This document shows, piece after piece, positions 28,985-36,574 of a stretch of DNA of 36,574 bases. The DNA comes from Microbacteriaceae bacterium PS02343 (GTDB lineage Bacteria > Actinomycetota > Actinomycetes > Actinomycetales > Microbacteriaceae). A program made the position numbers and the translations under genes. Each line of letters opens with the position of its first letter. The stretch's first letter is position 1. Below the pieces are notes generated by a model that was not told the DNA's origin, did not search any database, and saw only the letters and a list, made by a program, of their open reading frames with translations. The stretch lies in the NCBI GenBank assembly GCA_029959365.1, contig JASCOA010000024.1, positions 1 to 36,574 on the forward strand. Direction: 5' to 3'.

Positions 28985-29905
28985 ATGGAGTCCCGCAGCC
29001 TGCCCGTACCCGACGGTCTGGTGGGGGAGCGCGTCGACGCCGCCCTCGCCAAACTGCTCGGCTTCTCGCGCAGCTTCGCCGCCGAGGTCGTCGCCGAGGG
29101 CGGCGTGAGCGCCGACGGCGTCGTGCTCGCCAAGTCCGACCGCCTGCACCGCGACGCCTGGCTCGAGGTGAGCTGGCGCCCGAAGCAGGAGCCGACCATC
29201 GTGCCGCAGCTCGTGCCCGACCTCACGATCGTGCACGACGACGACGACATCGTCGTCATCGACAAGCCCGTGGGCGTGGCCGCGCATCCCTCCGTCGGCT
29301 GGGAGGGCCCGACCGTGCTCGGCGCGCTCGCCGGCGCCGGCTTCCGCATCGCGACCTCCGGAGCCGCCGAGCGGGCGGGCATCGTGCACCGCCTCGACGT
29401 CGGCACCAGCGGCCTGATGGTCGTGGCGAAGAGCGAGAACGCCTACACCTGGCTCAAGCGCGCCTTCCACGACCGCGAGGTCGACAAGATCTACCACGCC
29501 GTCGTGCAGGGCCACCCGGACCCGCTCGCCGGCACGATCGACGCGCCCATCGGCCGCCACCCCGGCTCGAGCTGGAAGTTCGCGGTCGTCGCCGACGGCA
29601 AGCCCTCGGTGACCCACTACGAGACCCTCGAGGCCTTCCCGGCGGCGTCGCTGCTCGAGATCCACCTCGAGACCGGTCGCACGCATCAGATCCGCGTGCA
29701 CATGGCTGCGCAGCGGCACCCCTGCGCCGGCGACGCCATGTACGGGGCAGACCCCACCCTGTCGGCGCGGCTGGGCCTGGGGCGCCAGTGGCTGCACGCG
29801 GTGCAGCTCGGCTTCCGGCACCCGGCGACGGGGGAGCCCGTCGTGTACCGGACGACCTATCCGGACGATCTGCAGCACGCCCTCGACGTGCTGCACGCCG
29901 CCTAG
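28985..29905 (+). CDS. rluD: RluA/RluD family 23S rRNA pseudouridine synthase
   Basis: Isomerises uridine to pseudouridine in large-subunit rRNA. The 306-residue protein has an N-terminal S4 RNA-binding domain (about 13-60) and the catalytic motif HRLDVGTSG (135-143, nucleophile Asp138), with [16 protein letters not shown] (87-102) and [13 protein letters not shown] further on. ATG at 28985 abuts the lspA stop codon without a spacer. lspA followed by this gene is a standard Gram-positive and actinobacterial pair. The exact rRNA sites cannot be told from sequence. Confidence 0.93.
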   Translation: MESRSLPVPDGLVGERVDAALAKLLGFSRSFAAEVVAEGGVSADGVVLAKSDRLHRDAWLEVSWRPKQEPTIVPQLVPDLTIVHDDDDIVVIDKPVGVAAHPSVGWEGPTVLGALAGAGFRIATSGAAERAGIVHRLDVGTSGLMVVAKSENAYTWLKRAFHDREVDKIYHAVVQGHPDPLAGTIDAPIGRHPGSSWKFAVVADGKPSVTHYETLEAFPAASLLEIHLETGRTHQIRVHMAAQRHPCAGDAMYGADPTLSARLGLGRQWLHAVQLGFRHPATGEPVVYRTTYPDDLQHALDVLHAA

Positions 29906-29979
29906 CGCGCCGTCGCCCGCATCCGCTCGACCGCGTCAGCGCACCGCGCCGCGGGCGAGCGGATGACGGCGCCGGAAGG

Positions 29980-29985
29980 TAGCCT
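29980..29985 (+). promoter_or_regulatory. Putative -10 box of dnaE
   Basis: TAGCCT lies 41 bases before the dnaE GTG, leaving a leader that includes the ribosome binding site TAGGAG at 30017-30022. It follows a long imperfect dyad (29911-29968), which may end upstream transcription. Confidence 0.45.
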
Positions 29986-30026
29986 GGACCCTCCCGCCGA
30001 ACCCCTCCCGAACGACTAGGAGCCCC

Positions 30027-33548
<3,522 letters not shown>

Positions 33549-33553
33549 CTCCT

Positions 33554-33559
33554 TAGACT
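33554..33559 (+). promoter_or_regulatory. Putative -10 box with a near-leaderless hisD start
   Basis: TAGACT lies nine bases before the first of two tandem ATG codons (33569 and 33572). Transcription would begin within about five bases of the start codon. A GGGGA sequence lies between them, so ordinary initiation at the second ATG from a longer read-through message is also possible. Confidence 0.5.
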
Positions 33560-33568
33560 GGCGGGGAC

Positions 33569-34873
33569 ATGATGCGAACGATCGATCTCCGCGGCCGCCG
33601 TCCCTCCGCCACCGAGCTGCTGCAGCTCGTGCCGCGTCCCGAGACCGACGTCGCGACGGTGGCGGATGCGGTGCGCGGCATCATCGACGACGTGCGCGAG
33701 CGCGGATCGGCCGCCCTGCTCGATCAGGCCGAGCGCTTCGACGGGGTCCGCCCCGCCACGCTGCGAGTGCCCGCCGAGGATCTCGCCGGCGCGGTCGCCA
33801 AGCTCGACCCCACCGTGCGCGCGGCACTCGAGGAGGCCATCGTCCGGGTGCGCGCGGCCTCGGCCGCGCAGGTGCCGGCGGGCGCCGTGACGCTGCTCGG
33901 CGACGGCGCCGAGGTGCGGCAGCGGTGGCAGCCGGTGCGGCGCGTCGGCCTCTACGTGCCCGGTGGCACCGCCGTCTACCCCTCCAGCGTCGTGATGAAC
34001 GTCGTGCCCGCGCAGGTCGCCGGCGTCGAGTCCATCGCCCTCGTCTCGCCGGCCCAGCGCGAGTCCGGCGGTGTGCACCCCGTGATCCTCGGCGCCGCGG
34101 CGCTGCTCGGCGTCGACGAGGTCTACGCGATCGGCGGCGCCGGCGCCGTCGGTGCGCTCGCCTACGGCGTGCCGGACCTCGGCCTCGAGCCGGTGCAGAA
34201 GATCACCGGCCCGGGCAACGTCTTCGTCGCCGCGGCCAAGCGCCTGGTGCAGGGGGTCGCCGGCATCGACGCCGAGGCCGGGCCCACCGAGATCCTCGTC
34301 ATCGCCGACGCCAGCGCGGACCCCCGCCACGTCGCCGCCGACCTCGTCAGCCAGGCCGAGCACGACGACCTCGCGGCCGCGGTGCTCGTGACCGACTCCG
34401 CCGAGCTCGCCGAGCGCACCCTGGTCGAGATCGAGCGGCGCGCCGCGCTCACCGAGCGCTCCGAGCGCGTGCTCGTCGCCCTGCGCGGCCCGCAGTCGGC
34501 GATCGTGCTCGTCGACGACCTCGAGCAGGCCGCCGCCGTCAGCGACGCCTACGGGCCCGAGCACCTCGAGGTGCAGACGGTCGATCCCGAGGCGCTGCTG
34601 CCGCGGCTCAGCAACGCCGGCGCGATCTTCCTCGGCGCGCACACCCCGGTGAGCCTCGGCGACTACCTCGCGGGCTCGAACCACGTGCTCCCGACGGGCG
34701 GCCAGAGCCGTTACGGCGCCGGGCTCGGGGCCTACGCCTTCCTGCGCCCGCAGCAGATCATCCGCTACGACCGCGGCGCGCTGCAGCAGGTCGCCGAGCG
34801 CCTCGGCGCTCTGGCGCGCGCCGAGGGGCTGCCCGCGCACGCCGAGGCCGTCGAGGCCCGCTTCGAGGACTGA
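33569..34873 (+). CDS. hisD: Histidinol dehydrogenase
   Basis: Oxidises L-histidinol to L-histidine in two NAD-dependent steps, ending histidine synthesis. The 434-residue protein has the family blocks [48 protein letters not shown], the zinc ligands Gln262 and His265 in [14 protein letters not shown], the catalytic Glu331-His332 pair in YGPEHLEV, and [13 protein letters not shown]. Length is normal. The start may be ATG at 33569 or 33572. No other his genes are in the window; hisC and hisB commonly follow elsewhere but here nrdR does. Confidence 0.96.
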   Translation: MMRTIDLRGRRPSATELLQLVPRPETDVATVADAVRGIIDDVRERGSAALLDQAERFDGVRPATLRVPAEDLAGAVAKLDPTVRAALEEAIVRVRAASAAQVPAGAVTLLGDGAEVRQRWQPVRRVGLYVPGGTAVYPSSVVMNVVPAQVAGVESIALVSPAQRESGGVHPVILGAAALLGVDEVYAIGGAGAVGALAYGVPDLGLEPVQKITGPGNVFVAAAKRLVQGVAGIDAEAGPTEILVIADASADPRHVAADLVSQAEHDDLAAAVLVTDSAELAERTLVEIERRAALTERSERVLVALRGPQSAIVLVDDLEQAAAVSDAYGPEHLEVQTVDPEALLPRLSNAGAIFLGAHTPVSLGDYLAGSNHVLPTGGQSRYGAGLGAYAFLRPQQIIRYDRGALQQVAERLGALARAEGLPAHAEAVEARFED

Positions 34874-34890
34874 CCCGCAGCTCGCACCGG

Positions 34891-34896
34891 TATCCT
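34891..34896 (+). promoter_or_regulatory. Putative -10 box with a near-leaderless nrdR start
   Basis: TATCCT lies nine bases before the nrdR ATG at 34906, leaving almost no leader. The GGAG at 34898-34901 is too close to the ATG to be a good ribosome binding site. Confidence 0.55.
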
Positions 34897-34905
34897 CGGA
34901 GCACC

Positions 34906-35376
34906 ATGTTCTGCCCCTTCTGCCGTCACCCCGACAGCCGCGTCGTCGACTCCCGCACGAGCGATGACGGCGTCTCGATCCGCCGTCGCCGGCAGTGCCC
35001 CGAGTGCGGGCGCCGCTTCACCACCAACGAGACCGCCAGCCTCAACGTGATCAAGCGCTCGGGGGTCGTGGTGCCCTTCAGCCGCGAGAAGATCGTCTCC
35101 GGCGTGCGCAAGGCCTGCCAGGGCCGACCGGTCACCGACAGCGACCTCGCGATCCTCGCGCAGAAGGTCGAGGAGACCGTGCGCTCCAGCGGCGCGAGCC
35201 AGATCGACGCCAACGAGATCGGCCTCGCGATCCTGCCGCCGCTGCGCGAGCTCGACGAGGTGGCGTACCTGCGCTTCGCGAGCGTGTACCAGGCCTTCGA
35301 CTCGCTCGACGACTTCGAGGCGGCCATCGGCACGCTCCGCGTCGAGAACCGCGAGCGCCGCACCGCGCAGGACTGA
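34906..35376 (+). CDS. nrdR: Transcriptional repressor NrdR
   Basis: Represses ribonucleotide reductase operons in response to ATP/dATP. The 156-residue protein has an N-terminal zinc ribbon with ligands Cys3, Cys6, Cys31 and Cys34 and a basic RIRRRRQ-like recognition segment between them (here SIRRRRQ), followed by an ATP-cone domain (about 49-139, starting [16 protein letters not shown]). Length is typical. ATG at 34906 starts exactly at the zinc ribbon; the longer open frame upstream overlaps hisD and is not used. No nrd gene lies beside it, so it acts at a distance. Confidence 0.97.
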   Translation: MFCPFCRHPDSRVVDSRTSDDGVSIRRRRQCPECGRRFTTNETASLNVIKRSGVVVPFSREKIVSGVRKACQGRPVTDSDLAILAQKVEETVRSSGASQIDANEIGLAILPPLRELDEVAYLRFASVYQAFDSLDDFEAAIGTLRVENRERRTAQD

Positions 35377-35457
35377 GCGGCTCCGCGCGCTGCCGCCACC
35401 GCGTCGCACCGCAGGGCGTTCGATCCGGTGAAGCGGATGCGCGGGTCCGCAGGGCGA

Positions 35458-35463
35458 TACCCT
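35458..35463 (+). promoter_or_regulatory. Putative -10 box with a near-leaderless pyrD start
   Basis: TACCCT lies nine bases before the ATG at 35473, the same geometry as nrdR. It supports the shorter pyrD start over an ATG at 35428 that would precede the promoter. Confidence 0.55.
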
Positions 35464-35472
35464 GGCCTCAGC

Positions 35473-36495
35473 ATGTACCCCCTCCTCTTCAGCCTCGTCC
35501 TGCGCCGCTTCGACTCCGAGCGGGCCCACCACCTCGGCGCGGCGGTCATCCACGCAGTGGGGGCGCCCGTGCTCGGGGCCCTGTCCCGCGCGGCCACCCG
35601 CCCGCATCCGTCCCTCGCCGTCGACGCGCTCGGCCTGCGCTTCCCGAGCCCCTTCGGCGTCGCCGCTGGCTTCGACAAGCAGGGCTCGATGATCCTCGGC
35701 CTCGGCAACCTCGGCTTCGGCCACATCGAGGTCGGCACCGTCACCGCGATCCCGCAGCCGGGCAACGACCGTCCACGGCTCTTCCGGCTGATCCCGGACC
35801 GCGCGCTCGTCAACCGCATGGGCTTCAACAACGACGGAGCGGAGGCGGTGGCCGAGCGCCTGCGCCGCGTGCGCTCCCGGCGCCGGCGCCCCATCATCGG
35901 CGTGAACATCGGCAAGAGCCGGGTCGTCGCGGTCGAGGACGCCGCGGAGGACTACCGCGCGAGCACCCGCATCCTCGCGCCGCTCGCCGACTACCTCGTC
36001 GTCAACGTGAGCTCGCCGAACACCCCGGGCCTGCGCGGTCTGCAGGACCGCGAGCAGCTCGAACCGCTGCTGCGGGTCGTGCTCGAGGAGGCCGGCGCCG
36101 TGCCGGTGCTCGTCAAGATCGCGCCCGACCTCGACGACCAGGCGATCGAGGACGTCGCGTCGCTGGCCGCCGAGCTCGGCCTCGCCGGCATCGTCGCCAC
36201 GAACACGACCATCGGCCGCGAGGGCCTGCGCACGCCGCGGTCCGCGGTCGAGCGCGCAGGCGCCGGTGGCCTCTCGGGGGCTCCGCTGGCCGAGCGCTCG
36301 CTCGAGGTGCTGCGCGTGCTCGCCGAGGTCGCGGACCCGTCGCTCGTGCTCGTCGCCGTCGGCGGTGTCGAGACCGCGGCCGATGTGCGCGCGCGGCTCG
36401 AGGCCGGTGCGCACCTGGTGCAGGGCTACACGGCCTTCCTCTACCGGGGTCCGCTCTGGGCCCGTCAGATCAACCGCGGACTGCGCTCGCGCTGA
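35473..36495 (+). CDS. pyrD: Dihydroorotate dehydrogenase, class 2 (quinone-dependent)
   Basis: Oxidises dihydroorotate to orotate using FMN and a membrane quinone in pyrimidine synthesis. The 340-residue protein has the class 2 N-terminal helical extension that docks on the membrane (MYPLLFSLVLRRFDSERAHHL), then AAGFDKQG, NRMGFNNDGA, and the catalytic serine of class 2 enzymes (Ser181 in VNVSSPNTPGLR), KIAPDLDD, ATNTTIGREG, GLSGAPL and VGGV for FMN and phosphate binding. ATG at 35473 begins at the membrane helix and lies just after a -10 box. The stop is followed by a GC hairpin and the end of the window. Confidence 0.96.
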   Translation: MYPLLFSLVLRRFDSERAHHLGAAVIHAVGAPVLGALSRAATRPHPSLAVDALGLRFPSPFGVAAGFDKQGSMILGLGNLGFGHIEVGTVTAIPQPGNDRPRLFRLIPDRALVNRMGFNNDGAEAVAERLRRVRSRRRRPIIGVNIGKSRVVAVEDAAEDYRASTRILAPLADYLVVNVSSPNTPGLRGLQDREQLEPLLRVVLEEAGAVPVLVKIAPDLDDQAIEDVASLAAELGLAGIVATNTTIGREGLRTPRSAVERAGAGGLSGAPLAERSLEVLRVLAEVADPSLVLVAVGGVETAADVRARLEAGAHLVQGYTAFLYRGPLWARQINRGLRSR

Positions 36496-36519
36496 GCCCG
36501 CCGCGCGACGACGCAGGGC

Positions 36520-36540
36520 CCCCCCGCCCCGGGCGGGGGG
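36520..36540 (+). terminator. Probable GC-rich hairpin terminator after pyrD
   Basis: CCCCCCGCCC (36520-36529) and GGGCGGGGGG (36531-36540) are a perfect inverted repeat about a single base, starting 25 bases after the pyrD stop. No T run follows. Base accuracy is doubtful because the sequence passes straight into poly-G. Confidence 0.5.
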
Positions 36541-36574
36541 CGGGGGGGGTGGGGGGGGGGGGGGGGCGGGGGGG
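36541..36574. repeat. Poly-G right end
   Basis: Nearly pure G broken by a few C and one T. It begins immediately after the hairpin following pyrD and runs to the end of the window. It is probably a sequencing or assembly artefact at a hard hairpin and not genuine sequence. Confidence 0.7.

Noticed and set aside
35405-35455. Short direct repeat GCAGGGCG between nrdR and pyrD
   Set aside because: Two copies of eight bases in GC-rich DNA are within chance expectation, and neither is placed like an operator relative to the pyrD -10 box.

Overview
This very GC-rich window is a chromosomal housekeeping region of an actinobacterium, most likely a member of the Microbacteriaceae (genus not determinable by eye). 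The evidence is the gene order: fadD15-like, plsC, class II aroG, PASTA kinase, LysM protein, Rv2175c-like HTH, idsA, DUF3040, then mraZ-rsmH-ftsL-pbpB-murE-murF-mraY-murD-ftsW-murG-murC-ftsQ-ftsZ-yggS-sepF-yggT-divIVA-lspA-rluD-dnaE-hisD-nrdR-pyrD. Many starts are GTG, -10 boxes are of TAGNNT type, and MurE looks adapted to a third residue other than meso-diaminopimelate, as expected for the B-type peptidoglycan of this family. Both ends collapse into G/C homopolymer, so the window is probably one complete draft-assembly contig.

Layout. Bases 93-9964 are the left flank, with lipid, shikimate, kinase and isoprenoid genes on both strands: fadD (-), plsC and aroG (+), a PASTA Ser/Thr kinase and a LysM/lysozyme-like protein (-), a small winged-helix protein (+), a polyprenyl diphosphate synthase (-) and a DUF3040 membrane protein (+) closed by a clear intrinsic terminator. 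Bases 9965-10326 hold that terminator and the mraZ control region, with three decamer-spaced GTGGRG repeats. Bases 10327-28380 are the division and cell wall (dcw) cluster, all on + and tightly packed; from murE to ftsQ every junction overlaps. Bases 28370-36495 carry lspA, rluD, dnaE, hisD, nrdR and pyrD, also on +.

How the genes fit together. MurE, MurF, MraY, MurD, MurG and MurC build and flip-ready lipid II from UDP-MurNAc. FtsW and the class B PBP polymerise and crosslink it at the septum, with FtsQ and FtsL as the regulatory scaffold, FtsZ and SepF as the cytoplasmic ring and DivIVA as the polar growth organiser. The PASTA kinase and LysM protein upstream are plausible wall sensors or remodellers. 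IdsA supplies prenyl chains, possibly including precursors of the lipid carrier used by MraY.

I saw no mobile element, phage, CRISPR array, defence locus, tRNA or rRNA. No wholly new system is evident. The points most worth checking are the altered substrate pocket of MurE, the kinase-LysM-HTH neighbourhood, the putative operators at mraZ and ftsZ, the repeated leaderless start architecture, and the G/C homopolymer blocks that sit exactly where terminators are expected.
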